A stretch of 33,732 nt of DNA from Candidatus Halobonum tyrrellensis G22 (GTDB lineage: Archaea > Halobacteriota > Halobacteria > Halobacteriales > Haloferacaceae), in contig NZ_ASGZ01000016.1 in NCBI RefSeq assembly GCF_000495475.1, positions 1 to 33,732 on the forward strand, written 5' to 3'. Position 1 is the first letter of the stretch. Every line of letters begins with the position of its first letter. The position numbers and the translations under genes are program-made. The notes under the pieces were generated by a model, which worked only from the letters and a program-made list of their open reading frames with translations, was not told where the DNA came from and ran no database searches. Of this stretch, positions 14,445 through 21,573 are shown one piece after another.

Positions 14445-15365
14445 CTACAGCCAGGGGGCGCGCGGGGCGTTCGCCTCGCCGCCGTCGTCGTTCCCGCCGC
14501 CGACCTCCTCGGCCCCGTCGCCGTCGACCGGGTCGATACCGGTCGCGCCGCCGTCGGCGGTGGCGGCGGTGGCGGCGCCGTCGGCGCCCGCGTCGGTCGC
14601 GTCGGGGGCGGGGTCGTCCGGGCCCGACGGGTCGTACGAGAACACCGCGGTGACACAGAGTACGCCCAGCGCGACGGGCGCACTCGTCGCCAGCAGGTCG
14701 GTGACGGTGAGCGCGAGCATCCCGAGCGCGAGCGCCGACCCGAACCGGAAGCGGTCGATGTCGACGTGTCCGCGCAGGCGGTCGCCCGCGAGCGCCACCG
14801 CGAGCGCGAAGCCGACGCCGACCGCGGCCGCCGCGCCCGCGCTCGCGAGCAGTCCGGGGTCGAGCGAGACGTCGAACTCGAACCCCGCAGGGTCGAAACT
14901 CGCCACCAGCCCGAGCGCGATGATCGCCCCCGGCCGCGGGAGGTACTCGCCCACCTCCGCGCTGGCGGTCTTGGCGGCGATGGCGAGGATGACCAGCCCC
15001 GCAAACCGGTGGAACACCGGCGAGAGCAGACTCTCGATGGTCTGTGCGAGCGCCGCCTCGGCCACGGCCAGCGGGATCAGGACCGCACCGAGCATGAGGA
15101 TCGAGACCGCCTTCTCGCGGGGCGTACCGTCCATCTCGGCGAGGACGACCGCCACGGTGGCCGACCCGCCGAAGATCAGCAGGCCGGTCTCGGCGATGCC
15201 GAGTGGGTCGGCGTTGCCGGCCGGGGTCGTGAGCGCCCCGGCGATCACGAGCGCGGGGAAGATACCGTCGATGAGCGGGAGGGCCATGACCGTGGCCAGG
15301 AGCTTCGTCGACCCGCCCACGGCGCGCTCGATGCGGAGGGCGATCGGGTGTCGTGACGTGCTCAT
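14445..15365 (-). CDS. multi-span membrane protein, DUF5794-like
   Basis: A 306-aa integral membrane protein with about seven hydrophobic segments between residues 18 and 245 and a disordered, Ala/Asp/Gly-rich, acidic tail (about 247-306). The N-terminus MSTSRHPIALRIERAVGG followed by KLLATVMALPLIDGIFPALVIAG matches what I recall of haloarchaeal DUF5794, of unknown function. No transporter or enzyme motif is visible. No TATA element is present about 27 nt upstream. Instead a dyad GGGCTA-gcga-TAGCCC (15366-15381) abuts the start codon, and the nearest good promoter is over 200 nt upstream (15594-15604). Confidence 0.75.
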   Translation of the reverse strand: MSTSRHPIALRIERAVGGSTKLLATVMALPLIDGIFPALVIAGALTTPAGNADPLGIAETGLLIFGGSATVAVVLAEMDGTPREKAVSILMLGAVLIPLAVAEAALAQTIESLLSPVFHRFAGLVILAIAAKTASAEVGEYLPRPGAIIALGLVASFDPAGFEFDVSLDPGLLASAGAAAAVGVGFALAVALAGDRLRGHVDIDRFRFGSALALGMLALTVTDLLATSAPVALGVLCVTAVFSYDPSGPDDPAPDATDAGADGAATAATADGGATGIDPVDGDGAEEVGGGNDDGGEANAPRAPWL

Positions 15366-15381
15366 GGGCTAGCGATAGCCC
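15366..15381 (-). promoter_or_regulatory. inverted repeat touching the DUF5794-like start codon
   Basis: GGGCTA / TAGCCC with a 4-nt spacer lies immediately before the ATG on the minus strand. As RNA it would form a 6-bp hairpin next to the start codon, and as DNA it could be an operator. Position and symmetry are the only support. Confidence 0.35.
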
Positions 15382-15572
15382 GCGGCGTCACCCGCGGCCG
15401 GACGGCGATGGGAGGGCGAACGCGCGGCGGCGCGGCCGAATCGGACCGCCCGCCGTACCCCTCCGTCCCGAACTCCCCGGAGTGTGGTGGGCTGCCGGAA
15501 AAATGTCGCGAGCGCGGCGCTGGCGCTCGCTTCACCGGCAGTGCACGAACCGAGGGGGAACTCGGGTTCCAT
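15369..15572 (-). CDS. possible 67-aa ORF or leader of the DUF5794-like gene
   Basis: An ATG at 15572 lies 27 nt downstream of a good minus-strand TATA element (ACGTTTATTG, 15594-15604), and the frame stays open to a TAG 3 nt before the DUF5794-like start, as in a tight operon. Against it, the product is rich in Arg (13 of 67) and not acidic, unlike genuine neighbours, and I recognise no family. The alternative is a leader of about 200 nt for the membrane protein mRNA, or a small RNA. Either way, the promoter suggests that this stretch is transcribed. Confidence 0.3.
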   Translation of the reverse strand: MEPEFPLGSCTAGEASASAALATFFRQPTTLRGVRDGGVRRAVRFGRAAARSPSHRRPAAGDAAGYR

Positions 15573-15593
15573 ACGCCAACGTACCCGGAGAGC

Positions 15594-15604
15594 TACAATA
15601 AACG
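15594..15604 (-). promoter_or_regulatory. minus-strand TATA element upstream of the DUF5794-like gene
   Basis: ACGTTTATTG on the minus strand is the only AT-rich element in this part of the gap. It is correctly spaced for a leaderless start at 15572. Confidence 0.5.
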
Positions 15605-15640
15605 TTGTGTGGGACGTGACCGCACGCGACACGAGAAATG

Positions 15641-15699
15641 ACGGACGTCCGTATAAATGGCCCGACGGATAGTAGGCTGTGCTCGCTATCGTCCGTCGG
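15641..15699 (+). promoter_or_regulatory. palindromic operator and TATA element in the guaB upstream region
   Basis: The palindrome ACGGACGTCCGT covers the BRE position and runs into GTATAAATGG. The second dyad CCGACGGA/TCCGTCGG brackets the predicted start of transcription. Two symmetric sites on one promoter suggest specific regulation, perhaps of a guaB leader transcript about 130 nt long. Symmetry is seen; regulation is inferred. Confidence 0.45.
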
Positions 15700-15780
15700 T
15701 TCGTCGCCGGGAGCTTCGGGTTCGGGCAATCGTTGCACGGCCGGCGTGCCAGCGGGTGCCGAACCGGCGGGCGCTCGCAA

Positions 15781-15790
15781 CGCTTTTGCG
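15781..15790 (+). promoter_or_regulatory. proximal TATA element of guaB
   Basis: CGCTTTTGCG is centred 26-27 nt before the ATG at 15812, giving a leaderless guaB transcript. Confidence 0.55.
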
Positions 15791-15811
15791 CCCCGGCCTG
15801 TCACCGACAAC

Positions 15812-17299
15812 ATGGCGAACGACGAATCCGGCGTGTTCTCGCGGAAGTTGGAGGTACCCGAGGCGCTGACGTTCGACGACGTGCTGCTCCGGCCGATGGA
15901 GAGCCGCGTCGAACCCGACGAGGCGGACGTGTCGACGCGCGTCTCCCGGAACGTCGAACTTCAGATCCCGATCCTCTCGGCGGCGATGGACACCGTCACC
16001 GAGAGCGACCTGGCGGCGGAGATGGCCCGCGAGGGCGGGCTGGGCGTGCTCCACCGCAACATGACCGTCGAGGAGACCGCCGCGGAGATCAGACGGGTCA
16101 AGCGCGCGGACGAACTCGTGATCCGCCGGGAGAACGTCGTCACGGCCGCGCCCGACCAGACCGTCAGCGACGTCGACGAGATGATGGAGCGGCAGGGCGT
16201 CTCGGGCGCGCCCGTCGTCGACGGCGACGACGCCGTCCTCGGGATCATCTCGGGGACGGACATCCGGCCGTACCTGGAGGTCGGCGAGTCCGACGCGGTC
16301 CGGGAGGCGATGACCGACGAGGTGATCACCGCCGCCGAGGACGTGACCGCCCGGGAGGCGCTCGAACTCATGTACGACCACAAGATCGAACGCGTCCCGG
16401 TCGTCGACGACGACAACCGCCTCGTCGGGCTGGTGACGATGCAGGGCGTCCTCCAGCGGCGCGAACACGGCAACGCCGCCCGCGACGACGACGGCGCGCT
16501 CCGGGTCGGCGCCGCGGTCGGCCCGTTCGAGGAGGAGCGTGCGGTCGCCGCCGACGAGGCCGGCGTGGACGTCGTCTTCATCGACTGTGCACACGCGCAC
16601 AACGCGAGCGTCCTCGACTCCGCCCGCGCGATCACGGGTAGCGTCGAGGCGGACGTGGTCGTCGGCAACGTCGGCACCCGCGAGGCGGCCGAGGCGGCGG
16701 TCGACTTCGCCGACGGTCTGAAGGTGGGGATCGGCCCGGGGTCGATCTGTACCACCCGGGTCGTCAGCGGCGCGGGGATGCCCCAGATCACCGCCGTCGC
16801 CGAGGTGGCGGACGTGGCCGCCGACCACGACGTGCCGGTGATCGCCGACGGCGGCATCCGCTACTCGGGCGACGCGATCAAGGCGATCGCCGCGGGCGCG
16901 GACGCCGTGATGCTCGGGTCGTACTTCGCGGGCACCGACGAGGCGCCCGGCCGCGTCATCACGATGAACGGCAAGCGCTACAAGCAGTACCGCGGGATGG
17001 GCAGCGTCGGCGCGATGTCCGAAGGCGGCGGCGACCGCTACCTCAAGGACGCCGACGAGGACGAGGACTTCGTCCCCGAGGGCGTCGAGGCCGCCACACC
17101 GTACAAGGGGTCGCTCGCGTCGGAGCTCAACCAGCTCGTCGGCGGGATGCGCTCGGGTATGGGGTACGTCGGCGCGGGGACGATCCCCGGGTTCAAGGAG
17201 CGCGCCGAGTTCGTCCGCGTCTCGCAGGCGGGCCAGACGGAGGGCCACCCCCACGACGTCACCATCACCGACGAGGCGCCCAACTACAGCCCCGAGTGA
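15812..17299 (+). CDS. guaB: IMP dehydrogenase
   Basis: GuaB oxidises IMP to XMP with NAD, the committed step of GTP synthesis. The 495-aa product has the TIM barrel split by a CBS pair, as in the canonical enzyme: TFDDVLLRP at 20-28, CBS1 about 108-160, CBS2 about 168-220, a strand FIDCAHAHN near 257, the catalytic loop GPGSICTTR with C313, [11 protein letters not shown] near 345, the flap region [18 protein letters not shown] near 393 and the C-terminal [10 protein letters not shown]. The start at 15812 gives [20 protein letters not shown]; the longer in-frame reading from 15638 adds a non-acidic N-terminus that crosses a promoter. Length is standard. It stands alone, with regulation possible through the upstream palindromes. 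Confidence 0.96.
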   Translation: MANDESGVFSRKLEVPEALTFDDVLLRPMESRVEPDEADVSTRVSRNVELQIPILSAAMDTVTESDLAAEMAREGGLGVLHRNMTVEETAAEIRRVKRADELVIRRENVVTAAPDQTVSDVDEMMERQGVSGAPVVDGDDAVLGIISGTDIRPYLEVGESDAVREAMTDEVITAAEDVTAREALELMYDHKIERVPVVDDDNRLVGLVTMQGVLQRREHGNAARDDDGALRVGAAVGPFEEERAVAADEAGVDVVFIDCAHAHNASVLDSARAITGSVEADVVVGNVGTREAAEAAVDFADGLKVGIGPGSICTTRVVSGAGMPQITAVAEVADVAADHDVPVIADGGIRYSGDAIKAIAAGADAVMLGSYFAGTDEAPGRVITMNGKRYKQYRGMGSVGAMSEGGGDRYLKDADEDEDFVPEGVEAATPYKGSLASELNQLVGGMRSGMGYVGAGTIPGFKERAEFVRVSQAGQTEGHPHDVTITDEAPNYSPE

Positions 17300-17555
17300 C
17301 GCGAGGCGGGGCGTGCGCCGACCGCGCTCGCTCGACTGCGGCGCCGGCGGACCGGCCCGCAGAACCGGGGGAAACGACCGATGCACTTTCGAGCCGCGGG
17401 GGTGAACGGTCCCGCAGGTGGTTGTGGTGGCCACCGCGGACCGTGGGGCCGACGCGAGAGCGTCACCGACCCACGAAGCCGGTCTTCCGACCGGCACCGT
17501 TCGTGCCAGAGTCGACGGGCACGGTTAAGTACGGGGAGAGAGACACGGTAGACGA
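17300..17555. other. guaB to HalX gap: adjacent hairpins and a promoter
   Basis: No gene is seen. A perfect 7-bp hairpin GCCGGTC-ttcc-GACCGGC (17478-17495) is followed by an overlapping GGCAC/GTGCC hairpin (17493-17507). The 16 nt at 17492-17507 occur as a reverse complement at 13635-13650. There is no T-tract, so a classic terminator is doubtful. GGTTAAGT (17523-17530) is a TATA element reading rightwards. Confidence 0.4.
17523..17530 (+). promoter_or_regulatory. TATA element upstream of the HalX regulator
   Basis: GGTTAAGT would start transcription near 17554. That is either a leaderless start for the short ORF at 17556 or a ~120-nt leader for the response regulator. Confidence 0.5.
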
Positions 17556-17681
17556 ATGTCCGTACGGCGACGACAGGGGGGCTCCGGGCGGGGGAAGCCC
17601 CGCCGACCGGAACTCAAGGATCATTTTGATATGGGTTCCCCCCTCAGATACGTGTCACTCGTAGGGTCACAGCATGAGTGA
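17556..17681 (+). CDS. possible 41-aa upstream ORF or structured leader
   Basis: An ATG sits 28-29 nt after the TATA centre, the leaderless position. The frame runs MSVRRRQGGSGRGKP...HFDMGSPLRYVSLVGSQHE and stops 8 nt inside the response-regulator gene, so translation could be coupled. The product is basic and unlike known families. Its DNA contains a perfect hairpin GGCGGGG-gaag-CCCCGCC at 17587-17604. It may therefore be a regulatory upstream ORF, or simply a structured untranslated leader. Confidence 0.3.
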   Translation: MSVRRRQGGSGRGKPRRPELKDHFDMGSPLRYVSLVGSQHE

Positions 17682-18279
17682 CGATCCACCGGTCGTACTC
17701 GTCGTCGAGGACGAACCCGACCTCGCGGACCTGTACGCCGCGTGGCTCGGCGGCGACTACGCCGTCCGGACCGCCTACGGCGGCGAGGAGGCGATCGAAG
17801 AGCTCGACGAGAGCGTCGACGTCGTCCTCCTCGACCGTCGAATGCCCGGCCTGTCGGGCGACGAGGTGCTCGTCGCGGTCCGCGACCGCGGCATCGACTG
17901 CCGGGTGGCGATGGTGACCGCCGTCGAACCCGACTTCGACATCGTGGCGATGGGGTTCGACGACTACCTCGTCAAACCCGTCACCCGCGAGGCGCTCGCC
18001 GACACCGTCGAGAACCTGGCCCGTCGCAACGAGTACGACAGCGGCGTCCAGGAACTGTACGCGCTCGCGTCGAAGAAGGCGGTCCTGGAGTCGGAGAAGG
18101 GCCGCGCCGCCCTCGCCGACAGCGATGAGTTCCGCGACCTCGACGAACGGCTGAGCCGGCTCCGCGAGGAACTCGACGAACAGGTTGACGAACTCGACGA
18201 ACACGACGACTTCGAGGGCGCGTTCCGCGACCTGAGCGACGGCGAGGACGACGACGACGAACCCGAGTTCGACTTCTGA
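17674..18279 (+). CDS. response regulator with HalX domain
   Basis: A 201-aa protein with an N-terminal receiver domain and a C-terminal HalX domain, a haloarchaea-specific helical output module of unknown activity. Receiver: acidic pair E12/D13, phosphoacceptor D54 in VLLDRRMPG, T82 in AMVTAVEP and K101 in YLVKPVTRE, all the residues needed for phosphorylation. HalX: about 125-190, a charged coiled-coil-like helix (LDERLSRLREELDEQVDELDE), then an acidic tail. There is no DNA-binding domain and no histidine kinase next to it, so it is an orphan regulator; its cognate kinase must lie elsewhere. The ATG at 17674 is preceded by an AT-rich stretch (17625-17640). Confidence 0.9.
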   Translation: MSDDPPVVLVVEDEPDLADLYAAWLGGDYAVRTAYGGEEAIEELDESVDVVLLDRRMPGLSGDEVLVAVRDRGIDCRVAMVTAVEPDFDIVAMGFDDYLVKPVTREALADTVENLARRNEYDSGVQELYALASKKAVLESEKGRAALADSDEFRDLDERLSRLREELDEQVDELDEHDDFEGAFRDLSDGEDDDDEPEFDF

Positions 18280-18334
18280 AGGCGTCGCCCGCCGCCCGAC
18301 GACTCTCCCCCGTCACCGCGCCGACCGGTCCGGT

Positions 18335-19639
18335 CTATCGCCCGTCGAGATACCGCTCCAGCCGCCGGGTCGCCTCCTTGAGTTCCCCCATGCCGGTCGC
18401 GTACGACAGCCGCAGGTGGCCCGCGCCGCCGGAGCCGAACGCGCTCCCCGGGACCGCCGCGACGCCCACCTCGTCGAGGAGGTCGGTCGCGAACGCCTCG
18501 TCGTCGCCGTCGGGCGCGACGTCGGTGACCCGCGGGAACGCGTAGAAGGCGCCGCTCGGCTCCGCGACCGCCAGCCCGAGTTCGCGGAGTCGGGCGGTCA
18601 GGTAGCGCCGCCGGCGGTCGTACTCGCGGCGCATCCGCGCCACCTCGTCGTCGCAGCGCTCGATGGCGGCCACCGCGGCGTGCTGGGCGGTCGTCGGCGC
18701 CGACAACATTCCGTACTGGTGGACGGTCGTCATCGCCTCTATCGCCCCCGGCGGCGCGAGCGCGTACCCCAGCCGCAGCCCGGTCATCGCGTACGCCTTC
18801 GAGAACCCGTTGATCACGACGGTCCGCTCGCGCATCCCCGGCCGGGTCGCGACCGACTCGTGGTCGCCGTCGTACGTCAGCGCGGCGTATATCTCGTCGG
18901 AGACGACGAGCAGGTCGTTGTCGACGCAGAAGGCCGCGACGGCGTCGAGTTCGTCCGCGCTCATGGTCGCACCCGTCGGGTTGTTCGGGTAACAGAGCAC
19001 GAGCATCTCCGCCTCGTCGGCGCCCGCCTCGGCGAGCGCCTCCGGCGTGAGCGCCCAGTCGTCCTCGTGGTAGGTGGGCACCGCCAGCGGGTCGCCGCCC
19101 GCGAACGTGACGCCGGGTTCGTACGAGACGTACGTCGGCGTCGGGAGCGCCACCGTGTCGCCGGGGTCGACGAACGCGCGAAACGCGAGGTCGACCGCCT
19201 CGCTCGCGCCCGTGGTGACGAGCACCTCCTCGTCGGGGTCGTACGCGTGGCCGTACCGCTCGACCCGGCCCGCGATGGCCCGCCGGAGTTCGGCGGTCCC
19301 GCGGTTGGCGGTGTAGCTGGTCCGCCCGCGTTCGAGCGACGCGACCGCCGCCGACCGCGCGGGCCACGGCGCGGAGAAGTCGGGTTCGCCCACGCCCAGC
19401 GAGACGACGTCGTCGTGCGCCTCCGCCACCTCGAAGAACGCGCGGATGCCCGACGGCGGGACGCGCGCCACCCGGTCTGCGGCCGTGAACCGGTCGCCGG
19501 CCGTCGTCTCGCCCTCCCCGGTCGGGTCGCTCGCCTCGGCAGGGTCGGACTGGTCGCTCCCCTCGACAGAGTCGGCGGGGTCGGGCGGGGCGGTCCCGTC
19601 GCTCCGGTCGGCCGCCTCGCTGCCGGTCTCGTCGCTCAT
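18335..19639 (-). CDS. class I/II PLP-dependent aminotransferase
   Basis: A 434-aa fold-type I aminotransferase of the aspartate/aromatic group (subgroup I-gamma type). Seen: VSLGVGEPDF at 79-88, SYTANRGTAELRRAIA near 108-123, PNNPTG at 219-224, SDEIY at 247-251, the PLP lysine K281 in GFSKAYAMTGLRLGY, and the C-terminal LRLSYATGM arginine. The first 47 residues are an acidic, Ser/Asp/Pro-rich extension not needed for the fold; typical relatives begin close to residue 50 here. The ATG overlaps the Lrp-type gene's stop by 4 nt (ATGA), so the two are one operon and the regulator probably controls or senses amino acids handled by this enzyme. Amino-donor specificity cannot be read. Confidence 0.88.
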   Translation of the reverse strand: MSDETGSEAADRSDGTAPPDPADSVEGSDQSDPAEASDPTGEGETTAGDRFTAADRVARVPPSGIRAFFEVAEAHDDVVSLGVGEPDFSAPWPARSAAVASLERGRTSYTANRGTAELRRAIAGRVERYGHAYDPDEEVLVTTGASEAVDLAFRAFVDPGDTVALPTPTYVSYEPGVTFAGGDPLAVPTYHEDDWALTPEALAEAGADEAEMLVLCYPNNPTGATMSADELDAVAAFCVDNDLLVVSDEIYAALTYDGDHESVATRPGMRERTVVINGFSKAYAMTGLRLGYALAPPGAIEAMTTVHQYGMLSAPTTAQHAAVAAIERCDDEVARMRREYDRRRRYLTARLRELGLAVAEPSGAFYAFPRVTDVAPDGDDEAFATDLLDEVGVAAVPGSAFGSGGAGHLRLSYATGMGELKEATRRLERYLDGR

Positions 19640-20127
19640 GGCGTCACGGAGAGGCGGTCGTCGTCGTCGCCGTCGTCGAAGAGGACGCCCCGCTCCTTGT
19701 ACGTCTCCATCGCGAAGTGGGTCACCGTGCTCGTCACCGCGGGCAGGGGGGCGACCTCCTCGGAGACGAACCGCGAGACCGCACCCATCGAGCCGGCGCG
19801 GACGTACACCTCGAAGTCGTAGTCGCCCGACACCAGCCGCATCGTGTCGACGAGCGGCGACTCCGCGATCCGGCGTGCCACGTCGTCGTAGGCGGTCTCG
19901 CGGTCGAGTTCGACGTTCACCTCCAGCACCGCTTCGACGCCCGTCTCGTCGGTGCGGTCCCAGTCGACCACCGCCGAGTACCCCCGGAGCACGCCCGACT
20001 CCTCGAGGTCCGCCAGCCGCGCCTCGACCTCCTCGGCGGAGAGACCGGTCTGTCGGGCGAGGTCGGCGGGCGACTCGCGGGCGTCGGCCACGAGCGCGTC
20101 GATCAGCGCGCGCGTCTCGTCGTCCAT
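19636..20127 (-). CDS. Lrp/AsnC family transcriptional regulator
   Basis: A 163-aa regulator with an N-terminal winged HTH (about 3-50: TRALIDALVADARESPADLARQTGLSAEEVEARLADLEESGVL) and a C-terminal RAM/AsnC ligand-binding domain (about 65-150: AVLEVNVELDRETAYDDVARRI, VDTMRLVSGDYDFEVYVRA). Lrp-type proteins form octamers or dimers, bind amino acids and regulate amino acid metabolism. Its TATA element CCTTTG (minus strand, plus 20152-20157) lies 27 nt before the ATG at 20127. It is the first gene of an operon with the aminotransferase. The very acidic C-terminus (DDGDDDDR) is a halophilic feature. Confidence 0.9.
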   Translation of the reverse strand: MDDETRALIDALVADARESPADLARQTGLSAEEVEARLADLEESGVLRGYSAVVDWDRTDETGVEAVLEVNVELDRETAYDDVARRIAESPLVDTMRLVSGDYDFEVYVRAGSMGAVSRFVSEEVAPLPAVTSTVTHFAMETYKERGVLFDDGDDDDRLSVTP

Positions 20128-20151
20128 GCCTGCTGAGTCCGCGTGCCCCGT

Positions 20152-20157
20152 CAAAGG
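20152..20157 (-). promoter_or_regulatory. TATA element of the Lrp-aminotransferase operon
   Basis: CCTTTG on the minus strand, inside ACCCCTTTGACGGGG, which is itself partly symmetric, 27 nt before the ATG at 20127. Confidence 0.5.
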
Positions 20158-20317
20158 GGTTTCGCCCGCGTGCGAACCGTTCCGGGAGCCGGGCGGTCGG
20201 GAGACCAAGCCGGGTGGCCCGAGCGGCGTCCGTCGACCCCGCCGCCCAGCGCCCCACCGCCGAGCGGTGTCCGCCCCGGCCGAACCCGTTTTGGTCCGTG
20301 CGGCGGTAGACGCTCGC

Positions 20318-20875
20318 ATGGTCATGGCAGAGTCCGACTCGGAACTGTCGCGCGGCGACGCCGCCCCCGACTTCGAGTTGCCGGGCGCGGACGGGGAGAC
20401 GTACGCGCTCGACGACTTCGACGCCGGCGCACTGTTGGTCGCGTTCACCTGCAACCACTGCCCGTACGCGGAGGCGAAGGTGGACCTGCTCAACGACGTG
20501 GCCGACGAGTACGACGACTGCGCGGTGGTGGGGATCAACCCCAACGACGCCGAGGCGTACCCCGACGACTCGTTCGCGGAGATGCGGCGGCGGGTGGAGT
20601 CGGGCGAGATAGCGTACGACGCGTACCTCCGCGACGAGAGCCAGGACGTGGCGCGCGCGTACGGCGCGGTGTGTACGCCCGACCCGTTCCTGTTCGGCGA
20701 CGCCGACGGGACCTACCGGCTGGCGTACCACGGCCGGTTGGACGACGCGCTCGACCCCGACTCCGAACCCGAGGAGTACTACGTCTACGACGCGGTGGAG
20801 GCGGTGCTCGCGGGCGAGGAGGTGTCCCACGAGGACCGGCCGAGCCGCGGCTGTTCGATCAAGTGGCGCGAGTAG
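20318..20875 (+). CDS. thioredoxin-fold redoxin (AhpC/TSA-like)
   Basis: A 185-aa thioredoxin-fold protein of the redoxin/AhpC-TSA group with a CxxC active site: DAAPDFELPGADG at the N-terminus, then VAFTCNHCPYA with C45 and C48, a VVGINPNDAEAYPDDSF segment and DPFLFGDADG. The TCNHCPYA variant is typical of a subgroup annotated as thioredoxin-like thiol-disulfide proteins rather than classical peroxiredoxins, so disulfide exchange is the safer reading. The C-terminus has GCSIKW with a further cysteine, as in that subgroup. CCGTTTTGG at 20286-20294 gives a leaderless start at 20318; 20324 is an alternative ATG. Cytoplasmic. Confidence 0.85.
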   Translation: MVMAESDSELSRGDAAPDFELPGADGETYALDDFDAGALLVAFTCNHCPYAEAKVDLLNDVADEYDDCAVVGINPNDAEAYPDDSFAEMRRRVESGEIAYDAYLRDESQDVARAYGAVCTPDPFLFGDADGTYRLAYHGRLDDALDPDSEPEEYYVYDAVEAVLAGEEVSHEDRPSRGCSIKWRE

Positions 20876-20935
20876 CGGGGCGGTGCGACCGCGGGTCGGC
20901 GCGAGGAGACGGCGACGACGACGGACGGGACCGGA

Positions 20936-21484
20936 TCAGCCCGCCGACCGGCCGCCGTCGGTCGCCTCGCCCTCCGCGCGGTCGGCGTCCGCGTCGGCGG
21001 CATCGTCCGCGTCGACCTCTGCGTCGGCGGCGCCGTCCGCACCCGCGTCGGCGGCGCCGGCCAACTCCGCGAACGTCTCGCGGGCGTTCTCGACGGCCGC
21101 CTCGTGTTTCGCGGGGTACGCCTCGACCTTCCCCCGGAGGGTGATGCCCGGCCCGAGGCGGACGTCGCCTTTGAACGCCGCCTGCTTGTCGAGTCTGAGG
21201 AACAGCGAGTTGTTCGCGTCGACCCGTTCGTCGAGTTCGTCCACCACGCGGTCGAGTGGGGGCAGGCCGGCGATGACCGACAGCACGTGCCGCACGTCGT
21301 CGGCGTTCTCGACGCGCGCCGACAGCACGACGATGCGGTCGCCGTGGTGCCCCTCGTTGACGACCCGCTCTACCTCGAACTCGTCGGGGAGGAACGTCCG
21401 GAGCGCCTGCTCGACGCGCTTCTCGTCCTCCGTCGCGTAACAGAAGGTCCGCAGGTCGACGTAGTGGAAGGGGACGCTGCTCAT
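20936..21484 (-). CDS. RNA-binding protein, COG1325-type predicted exosome-associated protein
   Basis: A 182-aa protein. Residues 1-135 match the archaeal COG1325 RNA-binding family, predicted from gene context in other archaea to work with the exosome or in RNA metabolism: VDLRTFCYATEDEKRVEQALRTFLP, VVNEGHHGDRIVVLSARVENADDVRHVL, then FLRLDKQAAFKGDVRLGPGITLRGKVEAYP. Residues 140-182 are an Ala/Asp-rich disordered tail. The TATA element (CGTTTTTG, minus strand) is 28 nt upstream of the ATG. The next minus-strand gene upstream carries a similar tail but is otherwise unrelated. Confidence 0.82.
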   Translation of the reverse strand: MSSVPFHYVDLRTFCYATEDEKRVEQALRTFLPDEFEVERVVNEGHHGDRIVVLSARVENADDVRHVLSVIAGLPPLDRVVDELDERVDANNSLFLRLDKQAAFKGDVRLGPGITLRGKVEAYPAKHEAAVENARETFAELAGAADAGADGAADAEVDADDAADADADRAEGEATDGGRSAG

Positions 21485-21509
21485 GGGGAGTCGCTACGGC
21501 GGTGGGGGT

Positions 21510-21516
21510 CAAAAAC
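21510..21516 (-). promoter_or_regulatory. TATA element of the COG1325-type gene
   Basis: CGTTTTTG on the minus strand, centred 28 nt before the ATG at 21484. Confidence 0.55.
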
Positions 21517-21573
21517 GTTCGATTCCGCGCGAGTCGGTGGCGCGGGAACGACTCGCGCGGGTGGAGCGTGCGC

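Larger units (their letters stand above)
15605..15811. other. regulatory region between the DUF5794-like gene and guaB
   Basis: This divergent gap holds a perfect 12-bp palindrome ACGGACGTCCGT at 15641-15652 overlapping a strong plus-strand TATA element CGTATAAATGG (15650-15660). It also holds a spaced inverted repeat CCGACGGA (15662-15669) / TCCGTCGG (15692-15699) around the expected transcription start near 15680, and a weaker TATA element CGCTTTTGCG (15781-15790) just before guaB. No convincing gene lies between the two promoters. Confidence 0.55.

Noticed and set aside
17478-17507. Rho-independent-style terminator for guaB
   Set aside because: The hairpins are nearly 180 nt past the stop and have no T-tract; archaeal termination usually relies on T-runs, so the role is unproven.
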